Below are positions 14,130 to 22,292 of a stretch of 25,723 nucleotides of DNA, piece by piece. A program made the position numbers and the translations under genes. The notes under the pieces were generated by a model. The model saw only the letters and a program-made list of their open reading frames with translations. It had not been told where the DNA came from and searched no databases. Position 1 is the first letter of the stretch. Every line of letters starts with the position of its first letter. The stretch lies in contig MEHH01000010.1 in NCBI GenBank assembly GCA_001940755.1, positions 1 through 25,723 on the forward strand. Direction: 5' to 3'. This DNA is from Candidatus Heimdallarchaeota archaeon AB_125. Lineage in GTDB: Archaea; Asgardarchaeota; Heimdallarchaeia; Heimdallarchaeales; Heimdallarchaeaceae.

Positions 14130-14248
14130 TTATTAGGTTTAAAGATTTATCTTAAGTAATTAAAATTCTACTTCCGTTAAGGTTTTAAATTTAAAAGATA
14201 TTATTAATACAACAGATAACAAGATTCCACATTAGCGGGGTTAAATAT

Positions 14249-14647
14249 ATGTATGAAAGTAAAATTCCTGGAACACGATATAATATAGCTTTAGCGAATG
14301 TTAAAGGTCAGTGGTACATCCAGATAAAACTAGATGGAATTGTTGAAGCAGATTCAGTAGTTAAAGAACTCACTGAATTGAGTATTCTTGAAAATATCAA
14401 AGCTGTTGTGTCTGAAGTAAATTTATACTTGAATGATTTTATAATTGATCAAATAACAAAAGCAATTACAGAAGAAGCGCAAATTTTGCTAAAGGAAGTA
14501 GCTGCAACAGCTGCAACTGTATCTCACCAGACTGCAAGTTCAGAAATGTCTGCTGTTGAAGAGACATTGATTCAAATTGTTAGAAGGATTGAAACCTTAG
14601 AGGAAAGAATCCAACGTTTGGAAAACAGACTTGAACACAGTGCTTAG
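14249..14647 (+). CDS. Hypothetical protein with C-terminal coiled coil
   Basis: 132 residues, family not recognised. The N-terminal 60 residues look like a small alpha/beta unit (RYNIALANVKGQWYIQIKLD, then an acidic helix). The middle is an Ala/Thr/Ser-rich helix (EVAATAATVSHQTASSEM), and the last 30 residues are a clear coiled coil (RRIETLEERIQRLENRLEHSA). No signal peptide or membrane span. It is divergent from the EF-2-like gene and co-directional with uS10, 104 nt upstream of it. TTTTAAATTTAAAA about 55-67 nt before the ATG may be the TATA box, giving a short leader; GCGGGG 8 nt upstream is only a weak ribosome-binding match. Confidence 0.65.
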   Translation: MYESKIPGTRYNIALANVKGQWYIQIKLDGIVEADSVVKELTELSILENIKAVVSEVNLYLNDFIIDQITKAITEEAQILLKEVAATAATVSHQTASSEMSAVEETLIQIVRRIETLEERIQRLENRLEHSA

Positions 14648-14751
14648 GTGGATTCATAGTATTTAACGCTCCAATAATTTTCTTTTTTGATTTCTTACTA
14701 AAAACGAAATCTTCTTAAAACCAACTAAACTTTTTAACAAAAGGTGAAACG

Positions 14752-15066
14752 ATGGCTCAAAGAGCTAGAATCAAATTAATCAGCAATGACCCTCAATCAT
14801 TACAAAAAATCTGTAATCAAATAGGAAAGATTGCAGAGAGAACAGGAGTACGCATTAGAGGACCCATTCCTTTACCTTCTAAAAGAATAGTAATACCTGT
14901 TAGGAAGTCTCCTTGTGGTAATGGTACCGCTACTTTTGATCATCTAGAGATGAAACTTCATAAAAGAATTATTGACATGGATGCAGAAGAAAAAAGTATG
15001 AGATTACTAATGAGAATCCATGTACCCGAAGATGTTCATATTGAAATAGCCATTGAAAGAAAATAA
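14752..15066 (+). CDS. rps10: Small ribosomal subunit protein uS10
   Basis: A 104-residue uS10 of normal archaeal length. Recognisable segments are ARIKLISNDPQSLQKICNQI, the IRGPIPLPSKRIVIPVRKSPCG loop that contacts rRNA in the 30S head, and the HLEMKLHKRIIDM helix. It belongs to the small subunit and, in many genomes, sits next to EF-1alpha; here it stands alone after an unknown coiled-coil gene, with an EF-2 paralogue only 0.7 kb away on the other strand. A strong Shine-Dalgarno sequence AGGTGA ends 4-5 nt before the ATG, in contrast to the leaderless pattern of most neighbours. It converges with the gene ending at 15071, with a gap of 4 nt. Confidence 0.96.
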   Translation: MAQRARIKLISNDPQSLQKICNQIGKIAERTGVRIRGPIPLPSKRIVIPVRKSPCGNGTATFDHLEMKLHKRIIDMDAEEKSMRLLMRIHVPEDVHIEIAIERK

Positions 15067-15070
15067 TTCT

Positions 15071-16048
15071 TTATTTGCTAATTTCAGAACTTTTTGTTTT
15101 TAAATACAATTTTCGTGAATATGATGGATAATAATATTTCAGAATAATAACTAAATCTTCTGGATTCCTTGTAGCCTCTTCACTGTTAATTATATTTCGA
15201 AGAAATGTAAGCATAGTACTAAAATACTCATCTATATCTGAATGTGGAATAAGTAAATTATATGGAAACTTAACCGTTCCATCTAAAATCTTATCCAATA
15301 GAACATCCTTTAGTTCAGAGAGTAATGATTTGGAAATCTTCTTTCCCATGTTAATGAGTGTATTTTTGAAGGAATTGTGAATATTTTCAACATGTTGTAT
15401 CTGATGAAAAATAATATGATTAAACGCTGTAAATGCTTCTAGATTATCTTTTTCTATGTCATCAATTAGATTTAGAAAATGGTTCTTTGGTAGAATCTCA
15501 ATATCACTAATATCAAAATCACTATATGAACCCAATCCCTTTACTCTTACAATTTTCCTGAAAATAGATTCATAGAACTTTTTAGAAATGATATCTGAAT
15601 TGCTGGAATTAGTAGATACTATAATCTTTTGATCAGTATATGGTGGAAATAGCAGTTCAAGTTTAAGAACAGAAATCCCATCATTTTGCTTAATTTCAAT
15701 ATTTTTTCCTGTAATTATAATGCTTTCTTCGGTATAACTATAAAATTGATTCATGTCAATCTCTGTTTTAATGTTACCAAATTTACCGTCTGATACTACT
15801 AATTCACCTTGTTTGTTCTCAAAACAATATCCATTATTAATTGCTAATTTTAAACCAACTAGTATATTATTTGCTAAAGAACTAGAATCTTTCAACTTAT
15901 AATTATAAATGCCAAATTCAGTACTCAATTTGCCATTTGTGCCCCATTTGTTTATTTTAACGGAAAGAATTTCTCCTTCTAAGTAGGTTATGGTAGTTTT
16001 GGGTTTTGGGGGATTATTACCTTTTAGCTCGTTAGCATCATTCATCAT
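15071..16048 (-). CDS. Hypothetical protein, two-part, lineage-restricted
   Basis: 325 residues, no family recognised. The first 165 residues are beta-rich, with repeating short strands (EGEILSVKINKWGTNGKLSTEFGIYNY). The rest is mainly helical (DIEKDNLEAFTAFNHIIFHQIQHVENIHNSF, then KISKSLLSELKDVLLDKIL). No signal peptide, membrane segment or Cys/His metal cluster is seen. The composition is rich in Asn, Ile, Lys and Ser, like the surrounding AT-rich genes, so there is no sign of transfer. It follows tgtA by 32 nt on the same strand, but TTTTTATAG (minus strand, 16067-16075) could give it its own promoter with an ATG at 16048 or 16045. Function unknown; a link to tRNA modification is only positional. 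Confidence 0.65.
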   Translation of the reverse strand: MMNDANELKGNNPPKPKTTITYLEGEILSVKINKWGTNGKLSTEFGIYNYKLKDSSSLANNILVGLKLAINNGYCFENKQGELVVSDGKFGNIKTEIDMNQFYSYTEESIIITGKNIEIKQNDGISVLKLELLFPPYTDQKIIVSTNSSNSDIISKKFYESIFRKIVRVKGLGSYSDFDISDIEILPKNHFLNLIDDIEKDNLEAFTAFNHIIFHQIQHVENIHNSFKNTLINMGKKISKSLLSELKDVLLDKILDGTVKFPYNLLIPHSDIDEYFSTMLTFLRNIINSEEATRNPEDLVIILKYYYPSYSRKLYLKTKSSEISK

Positions 16049-16080
16049 TAAAATATCTAAAAAATACTATAAAAACTCGA

Positions 16081-17655
16081 TTATAACTCTCGGAAGTTCT
16101 TTTCTTTGAAAGGAATTTCTCTATTATTCAATATCTTTTTAATATTTTCAATTAGAACTTTAGAGTTATCCCAATCATCTAGGGGGCATAAAACTACTTC
16201 TTGATATGGAAATATTTCCAGAAACCTTTCAATTTCAAGTTCTAGCTTACTGAGTAAACCTTCGGAAAGAACAGCAGAAAAAACATATTGACTAAATGGA
16301 TAAGTTTCAATTAATTCTAAAGGTAAAATACCAATGAAAGGTATAAGAAAAGCGAAATCCATTTCATTTGTTTTTGATTTTATCGAATTCTTTAATTCAA
16401 TTCTAAGATTTAGTATCTCGACAGGATTATTTCTTCCAGATGAAATAAGAATGACTATTTTCGAATTGTTTGGAGAATATCGTTCGTATATTCTTTTTCT
16501 ACCTCTAGAATACTCAGGACGATAAAAGGAATCTTCACCAGAGATTTTAAGCCCTGTCTGCTTTGTGCTTGGTGTCCCATATTCAAAGAATTCTGTATAG
16601 GAACCATTTGCAATATGTTTGAATGCTTTATAGAGAGATGGATGAACTTTGGATCTATTTACAAGTAATTCCCACAAATTTCCATCTTTCAAACTAACCC
16701 TAATTCTTTTTAGTTCAGCATAAGAAACATGGAGATTATGTAAAGCTACATTTCTAATTCTAGTATCTTCATCTGCATCTAAGAGCTCTTTTGGTGTCCA
16801 ATTAGAACAAACTTCACAAGAACAGGGTAATTCGTATAATTCTTGTAAATGATAAGTTCCTTCACTAGTCATGTACCGATTTTCTTTTGCGTATAAAATA
16901 TAAGCTGCACTATCGAATGTGTCACTTCCTAATGCAACTACAAATGGAAAAATCATTGGATGACCAGCACCAAATAAGTGGAAAGGAATATTGTGTGGAA
17001 GTAATTCTCTGGACGTTCTGATCATGGAGAATAGTGATAGAAAGTCATACTGGGACATAACTGGTGCAACACTACCTAGAGCATGAAATCTGAAGTGAGA
17101 TAGATAATCCTTGTCTTTCACTTCACCTAAGTAATGTTCAATCAATTTGACATTTTTCCCTCCTTGTATAGGAAGAGTCCAAATTGTTTCCGGATGTGTC
17201 TCGATGTGAGGTAGAGATACTCCAATTCTTCTTATTGTTTCTTCAACTTTCTGTTTTGCCTGTGAATAAGTATCAGCAGGAGGTGTAGGAACATCTAAAA
17301 TGACACCAATATCAGCTTTCAGATTGGATTGTATTTGAAGGGATTGTACGGGGTCTATGTCTACATCTCCATAAACTAGAACCTGATATGCACCACTATC
17401 CATCATAATATTTCCATCAAACCCCAATGTTTCATGAATAGAGTTAGCACCATCTGGCATTCCAAATCTCTTATAGTACAAATAAGCACTAGTTATTACA
17501 AGATTAAAATCAAACTTCTTCTTCATCTCTTGGGCAGTGATTAGATTGTTTCTTGGATCAATGACAGGAAGAAGAGTGGGTGTAATAACATCTCCTTTGG
17601 GTAAAGCGATCTTACCTAGTCTTCCATGCAAATCAGAGGAAATTATTTCGTCCAT
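16081..17655 (-). CDS. tgtA: Archaeosine tRNA-ribosyltransferase (ArcTGT)
   Basis: A 524-residue enzyme that replaces guanine-15 in the D loop of archaeal tRNAs with preQ0, the first tRNA step of archaeosine synthesis. Catalytic-domain landmarks: MMDSGAYQV (Asp86), ILDVPTPP (Asp121), LPIQGG (Gln164), FHALGSV, then GSDTFDSA (Asp245) at the nucleophile position. The zinc site is C278-x-C280-x2-C283 with His306. The region after residue 330 corresponds to the archaeal C1-type extension. A C-terminal PUA domain, present in long archaeal TgtA (about 580-650 aa), is not seen; it may be encoded elsewhere. A purine-rich GGAAGG lies before the ATG and a TATA-like ATTTATATCC lies at about 17697-17706. 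It is downstream of the Sm-like gene on the same strand. Confidence 0.92.
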   Translation of the reverse strand: MDEIISSDLHGRLGKIALPKGDVITPTLLPVIDPRNNLITAQEMKKKFDFNLVITSAYLYYKRFGMPDGANSIHETLGFDGNIMMDSGAYQVLVYGDVDIDPVQSLQIQSNLKADIGVILDVPTPPADTYSQAKQKVEETIRRIGVSLPHIETHPETIWTLPIQGGKNVKLIEHYLGEVKDKDYLSHFRFHALGSVAPVMSQYDFLSLFSMIRTSRELLPHNIPFHLFGAGHPMIFPFVVALGSDTFDSAAYILYAKENRYMTSEGTYHLQELYELPCSCEVCSNWTPKELLDADEDTRIRNVALHNLHVSYAELKRIRVSLKDGNLWELLVNRSKVHPSLYKAFKHIANGSYTEFFEYGTPSTKQTGLKISGEDSFYRPEYSRGRKRIYERYSPNNSKIVILISSGRNNPVEILNLRIELKNSIKSKTNEMDFAFLIPFIGILPLELIETYPFSQYVFSAVLSEGLLSKLELEIERFLEIFPYQEVVLCPLDDWDNSKVLIENIKKILNNREIPFKEKNFREL

Positions 17656-17710
17656 TTGTTATTCCTTCCATCCTCTAAAAAAGAAAAAAAGAGCGGATAT
17701 AAATCTCGCT

Positions 17711-18130
17711 TTATTCTTTTTCTGCTTTGTATTTATCGTAGATTTTTTGGATTCTCTCTGAGATTGGCCCAGATCCTTTCACACCATCTTCACTTACAGT
17801 AAATCTGTCAAAAACTTGAATGATAGCTGCTTCTTCAATAATTTTAACATTTTGTGGTTGAAACATTTGAGAAAGTTCACTTGCTAATCCTGACAAGTCA
17901 AATGGTTCTTCAGCTAAAGTTATTTCTACAATGTTGGAACCAGTAATGAAAACTCTGAAGTAACTTTCATCACCACAATTAGCATCTGCTAAGACCACAT
18001 TGAGAGAATTATCCTGTACTCCACGCATTACTCCAGTGTATATATTCTCATTATTTAGAGAGATTTTTACTCTTTTATTAACAAGACCACTAAGTTCTAG
18101 TAGAAACTCACGATTAGGGTTTGCTGGCAT
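17711..18130 (-). CDS. Sm-like RNA-binding protein (SmAP3 type)
   Basis: 139 residues from the ATG at 18130. Residues about 6-75 are an Sm fold: Sm1 RVKISLNNENIYTGVMRGVQDNSLNVVL, then Sm2 with RVFITGSNIVEITL, where the usual RG of the RNA pocket appears as TGSN. An extra C-terminal domain of about 65 residues (FDLSGLASELSQMF to the end) matches the extended SmAP3 architecture, which forms high-order rings with RNA. Probable role: RNA chaperone or tRNA/mRNA processing. The frame is open from TTG at 18139, but TATAAATA at 18151-18160 places a leaderless start at ATG 18130. tgtA lies downstream. Confidence 0.82.
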   Translation of the reverse strand: MPANPNREFLLELSGLVNKRVKISLNNENIYTGVMRGVQDNSLNVVLADANCGDESYFRVFITGSNIVEITLAEEPFDLSGLASELSQMFQPQNVKIIEEAAIIQVFDRFTVSEDGVKGSGPISERIQKIYDKYKAEKE

Positions 18131-18150
18131 AATTATCAAAGCAAGCTCAA

Positions 18151-18160
18151 TCTATTTATA
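18151..18160 (-). promoter_or_regulatory. TATA box of the Sm-like gene
   Basis: TATAAATAGA on the minus strand is centred 26 nt before the ATG at 18130. This supports leaderless initiation at ATG rather than the upstream TTG. Confidence 0.65.
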
Positions 18161-18191
18161 AAAAAATGTTATGATAAGCGTTAAGCAGAAA

Positions 18192-20219
18192 TTATGAAGA
18201 AATTTGTAGAAGATTATTTTCTGTTAGTGTTTGTTTTATGGTTCCTTTGACCTTTCTATGGACAATTGTGACAATTGGGCAAGCTTCTGAACATAACTTA
18301 CATTTTGTACATTTCGTCTGATCTACAAAAATAATATTGTTGTTGATAGTAATAGCTTTAAGTTTGCATTTTCCTACACAAAGTTCACAATTTATACACT
18401 CAATTGCCCGAAAAACTGTATGAATGAAATTTTCAATTACATTTTGAATAAAATTTCTTGTTAGGTTATCATGTTTTTTAAATACAATTTTAAAAGAACT
18501 ATCATGGTAGAGAATAATTGAAAACCTCTTATTACTCACGCGAATGAAGCTAAGTTTGCGATTAAATTGAACTTTCCCTATCATTAATAAGGCGCTAGAA
18601 ACTGTGTCTAGATTTATTCTATTCGAAAAACTCCCGATAGCTGTAATTCTATATGAAATACAATCAGTAACTTCTATTTCGAGAAATGATAATTCATTAT
18701 TCTCAGATGAGATCTTAAAATCTTCAAGATCTAAAGAAAGGACACTAGAAATCTTCTTTGGAATTTGTTTAAATCTCCATAATCCATATTTCCAGAAGCT
18801 CTTTGGTAGGTTTTTTCTAGCTCTCCAATCTTCAACTGCTGTATAGAGTCTCGAATAAAGCTTCGGATGATTCATTTCCAGAATTTTAAACTGTGCCATG
18901 TCTGAAGAGGGACATACCCAGCATCCTATTCTTTCATATCCTCTATCATAGAGCTGATTATAAGGTAGTTCTCTCCAAAAAATGTACATCCAAATCATAA
19001 GCGCGTTCCAATTTTGAATGGGGGAAACATTGATCTGATTTGAAACATATTGATTCTGCCAGATGTCAGTAACAGCTCGTTTGAAGGATTCATATCTTCT
19101 TTGTCCCACAAAACTAACACATTGACCTCCTTGATAGAGCTTGTCAATTGATCTTTGAATAGGTGCGAGTTTAGCAAACTTACAACAATGACGAAAATCT
19201 CTTCCTGGAGGACCAAATTTCTCAAAAGCATTCCAAAAAACTTCAGAAGATACACGTTCTATAGTTAGCTTGTCATCAAATCCTAGTTGTTTACTACTTT
19301 CTTCTACATAACTCACTGTTTCAGGAAACTCTATACCTGTATCAACAAATAGAACATCAAAATCCCTATCAGGTGAAGCTTGCATAACCAGAGATAAAGT
19401 TACTAAACTATCTTTACCTCCACTATACGAGACCATAACAGGTAGTTCTAAGTCATCTTTGATTTTATGTATAAACGATATAGCTTTCTTCTCTAGACGA
19501 ACTAGTTCTTTTTCATTCCATTTTACTATATCTTTCCATGAACGTTTTGTATGGTGCTCCTCAACATATTCATCTGCTGCTTGATAGGTTTTAGCGTACA
19601 CTCCCTTTTTCATTTCATTTCTTTCTGAGTCATTTATTCTTGCAATTCCACCTGCAACTACTTTATGATTTTTATCAATGATTACAATGTAGTCTCCTAC
19701 TTTGATGTTTTCATCCGCATCAAGTATACCTGGAATTAAGACACTAGCACCTTTGATGATGTAGTCAATAGCTCCGTCATCTATCATAACCCATTTGATA
19801 ATATCTTTTCCATTCAGTAAAGCTAGTCCATGCGCATTGAGTTTGAGAATCCAATTGTTGGAAGTAATATCATACCTTCTTGTTCCTATGCTTTTACCAT
19901 AAAGGATTATTTCGTCTAAGTGATCCTCGGAACCAATATGATTGAGCAGTAAAATGTCATCTTTATGTATTATAGATGTATTATTTCCAAATGTGGTTTT
20001 GATTAATTCAATGATTTCAGCAACCTCATATGGCGTTCCTGGTCTAACATCATATGGAGGTGTTAGAGATACTAATTTTACTTGATTATCACATATCGGA
20101 CAATTATTAGAACTAATTAGAGGTAAAGAACATTCATAGCAATAGTACAAAAGATTGGGTCCTAAATAAGGAATATTTTTCTTCTTTTTCTTTTTCTTAC
20201 TAGGTTGGATTTTCTGCAC
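18192..20219 (-). CDS. Zinc-ribbon/PUA/PAPS-reductase-like/ferredoxin fusion
   Basis: 675 residues in four parts. A lysine run (8-14) is followed by a zinc ribbon (C27, C30, C40, C43). A PUA-type RNA-binding domain spans about 135-200 (KDIIKWVMIDDGAIDYIIKG...VGDYIVIIDKNHKVVAGGIARI). A PAPS-reductase/PP-loop domain has the SYSGGKDSLVTL loop (264-275), Cys345-Cys346, FVGQRRYES and GCWVCPSS (C433, C436). The C-terminal ferredoxin has C608, C611, C614, C618 and C637, C640, C643, C647, enough for two 4Fe-4S clusters. This fusion is a known archaeal family. The PUA domain suggests an RNA (perhaps tRNA sulfur) substrate rather than sulfate assimilation; that is inference. The start is GTG, 4 nt after the VWA stop, with GGTGG overlapping it, so translation is probably coupled. 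Confidence 0.88.
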   Translation of the reverse strand: MQKIQPSKKKKKKKNIPYLGPNLLYYCYECSLPLISSNNCPICDNQVKLVSLTPPYDVRPGTPYEVAEIIELIKTTFGNNTSIIHKDDILLLNHIGSEDHLDEIILYGKSIGTRRYDITSNNWILKLNAHGLALLNGKDIIKWVMIDDGAIDYIIKGASVLIPGILDADENIKVGDYIVIIDKNHKVVAGGIARINDSERNEMKKGVYAKTYQAADEYVEEHHTKRSWKDIVKWNEKELVRLEKKAISFIHKIKDDLELPVMVSYSGGKDSLVTLSLVMQASPDRDFDVLFVDTGIEFPETVSYVEESSKQLGFDDKLTIERVSSEVFWNAFEKFGPPGRDFRHCCKFAKLAPIQRSIDKLYQGGQCVSFVGQRRYESFKRAVTDIWQNQYVSNQINVSPIQNWNALMIWMYIFWRELPYNQLYDRGYERIGCWVCPSSDMAQFKILEMNHPKLYSRLYTAVEDWRARKNLPKSFWKYGLWRFKQIPKKISSVLSLDLEDFKISSENNELSFLEIEVTDCISYRITAIGSFSNRINLDTVSSALLMIGKVQFNRKLSFIRVSNKRFSIILYHDSSFKIVFKKHDNLTRNFIQNVIENFIHTVFRAIECINCELCVGKCKLKAITINNNIIFVDQTKCTKCKLCSEACPIVTIVHRKVKGTIKQTLTENNLLQISS

Positions 20220-20223
20220 CCAC

Positions 20224-21288
20224 CTATGTTTCTCTTAAAAGCTTCATTAAAATTCTTGGTATTTGGTGATGACTTGAAACTTCTGCATATTTCCCTCCAC
20301 CAAGTCGGGCTAGATCTTTGCAGACTCTTCTACCCCAATCATGTTTACTTGGGAGTGAAATTACATGCAATCTAGGGAAGTATTTCAACAATGGACGTGG
20401 ATCTCCTCCCCTATTGAATGCGCCATCTGTTACAATGACTCCAAATTTGCTTCTTTTCTTAATCTTATCAAGCTCGAGTCCACCATATCTCAATCCTTCA
20501 GCTATATTTGTATAGCCTGCACTTTCACTTTCTAGAATTCGATTAATGAGTTCATCAGATTTTACTCTTTCTTTGATACGTTTGATTACATATGCTTGAG
20601 TGTTAAAAAGAACAACACTAAAATTATCTCTTGAAAGATTATGAGCCATTACAGCTACTGTCAATGCTGCTGTTGTAAATCGTTCCCCGTATAGTGACCC
20701 TGAAGTATCGAACATCAGAACAGCTGTTTTCATTCGCTCCTTTCGTTCTAAACTAACTATATCTTCTGTATTGAGTATTCTGCTTCTATTTTGAAGAAAA
20801 CGCTCCAGTGTTTCATCAATGTCAAATTCATCAAGCCCTACTTCATATTCTGTTTTCTCAAAGACTTCTCCTCTTATTCCCTGACTTGTGATTCCAAAAG
20901 CTGTTTTCATTATGACTTGTCTAGCTAATCTACGAAAAACAGGTCTAGTTCTTTCATCCAGAGCTGATCTCAACATGAAGAACAATTCAGGTGCACTATT
21001 ATCTCCTTTAGCGGCACGTCTGGCAACCATTGTATATCCATTCTTTGAATTAAGTGCCTCAGCAACCGCAAATTTGTTTGAAACTGCTAGACCTTGAATA
21101 GCAGGCATGTTGTCAACATCAATTGCCAATTCAGTTTGTTTTTTAATTTCGTAATAACTCATCCCTTCAGAAAGACTAGAATACACTGAAGGATTCCTTT
21201 TTCCTGAAACAATTTCAGCTTCTAGTAATCTGTTTTTGTCCATCTTTCCTCTAAAGACAAAAGGACGCTGTACGTCATCCTTATACAA
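20224..21288 (-). CDS. VWA-domain protein, partner of MoxR ATPase
   Basis: 354 residues. The C-terminal half is a von Willebrand factor A domain with an intact metal-ion-dependent adhesion site: DTSGS (194-198), Thr260 in GYTN and Asp288 in VTDGAFN. The N-terminal 180 residues, with the stretch RNPSVYSSLSEGMSYYEIKK, are helical and resemble the region before the VWA in BchD/CoxE-like proteins. Genes of this type work with a MoxR AAA+ ATPase as a chaperone or metal-insertase machine. The TTG start at 21288 is supported by a very strong GGGAGGAG Shine-Dalgarno sequence. It lies 14 nt after the MoxR stop and 4 nt before the PUA-PAPS gene, so the three are one operon. Confidence 0.87.
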   Translation of the reverse strand: MYKDDVQRPFVFRGKMDKNRLLEAEIVSGKRNPSVYSSLSEGMSYYEIKKQTELAIDVDNMPAIQGLAVSNKFAVAEALNSKNGYTMVARRAAKGDNSAPELFFMLRSALDERTRPVFRRLARQVIMKTAFGITSQGIRGEVFEKTEYEVGLDEFDIDETLERFLQNRSRILNTEDIVSLERKERMKTAVLMFDTSGSLYGERFTTAALTVAVMAHNLSRDNFSVVLFNTQAYVIKRIKERVKSDELINRILESESAGYTNIAEGLRYGGLELDKIKKRSKFGVIVTDGAFNRGGDPRPLLKYFPRLHVISLPSKHDWGRRVCKDLARLGGGKYAEVSSHHQIPRILMKLLRET

Positions 21289-21302
21289 ATCTCCTCCCTC
21301 TT

Positions 21303-22184
21303 CTAGAAAAAATCCAAATCTTTGAAGGTACTTTGAACAATGTCTTTCACGACATCTTCAATCTGATCTTCAACCCCATCTTCCAATTCTATTTTGGTTG
21401 CTAGTGCCATAATGGAACCATCAATCCATGATTCAATATCATTAGCTTCAAGGAAACGAATAATAGAAGCTAAATCAATAGCTCCTCTGATAGATGCTCC
21501 TCTTCTTAGATCTGGCCAATCCCTTGTTTGCCTAACGATTTTAACTGCTATTCTAACAATTTTCTCATCCTTAATACCGGTTCGAACTCTAACGATATTT
21601 TCTTCTTCTTCTTCAGGTTGGTATTGTAATCTTACCCAAACAAACCTATCTCTCAAAGCTTCACTCAGTGGAGTTGTAGCTACAAGCTCAGCTGGATTCA
21701 TTGCACTTATAATGAAGAATCCTTCTTTTGCTTTAACTTCCCCAAGTTTTGGAATGATAATAATTCCTTCATCCATAGCTGATAGGAGAACATTTTGAGT
21801 GCCTTCTGGCATCCTGTTTAATTCATTTAGAAAAAGTATGGCACCTTGTTTCATAGCTTTTGTCAATGGACCTGTAACAAAAGAATCCCATGAATAACCT
21901 TGTTCAATTACCATTGGAGGATCAAAATGACCTACAAGCTTAGCTGAGCTATATCTTTCATCACCGTCAACTCTCTCCAGATTTTGTGTAAAATAAGATG
22001 CAAGTGCGTGTGCTAGAGTTGTTTTTCCCACACCAACATCTCCCTCAAGTAATATATGTCGATTTGCTAGTTTGGCTGCTAAACATTTACGGAGCTCACT
22101 AGTTCTACCAACTATGTTATATTGCTTCTGGATTTCATCAATCATCTCTTCAATTGTCTTATCTTGCATAACAACGTCTTCCAT
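21303..22184 (-). CDS. MoxR-family AAA+ ATPase
   Basis: 293 residues. Walker A is GDVGVGKTTL (48-57). Walker B ILFLNELNRMPEGTQNVLL (116-134) has Asn120 where the canonical aspartate stands, followed by the glutamate. Sensor 1 is FFIISAMNP (156-163) and the arginine-finger segment is EALRDRF (175-181). MoxR proteins remodel or activate a target, usually with a VWA partner, which is encoded immediately downstream. The Asn substitution may be a subfamily trait, since the rest of the motif looks maintained. TATTTATAAAATA lies 25-37 nt before the ATG, with GAGGAAAG between, so this is the first gene of the MoxR-VWA-PUA/PAPS operon. TATCG-AA-CGATA (22219-22230) overlaps the upstream edge of the TATA element and might be an operator. 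Confidence 0.9.
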   Translation of the reverse strand: MEDVVMQDKTIEEMIDEIQKQYNIVGRTSELRKCLAAKLANRHILLEGDVGVGKTTLAHALASYFTQNLERVDGDERYSSAKLVGHFDPPMVIEQGYSWDSFVTGPLTKAMKQGAILFLNELNRMPEGTQNVLLSAMDEGIIIIPKLGEVKAKEGFFIISAMNPAELVATTPLSEALRDRFVWVRLQYQPEEEEENIVRVRTGIKDEKIVRIAVKIVRQTRDWPDLRRGASIRGAIDLASIIRFLEANDIESWIDGSIMALATKIELEDGVEDQIEDVVKDIVQSTFKDLDFF

Positions 22185-22292
22185 CTATTCTCTTTCCTCT
22201 TGACAATTATTTTATAAATATCGAACGATAGTTTTATACTACGAAGTTTTAAATACTTTTAGATATTTGGGTAATGCAAAATCTCGAATTTT

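Noticed and set aside
20173..20200. Possible frameshift at the lysine-coding A/G run near the start of the PUA-PAPS protein
   Set aside because: The zinc ribbon and all later domains read in one frame with the GTG start, so there is no evidence for a shift, although such runs are prone to sequencing error.
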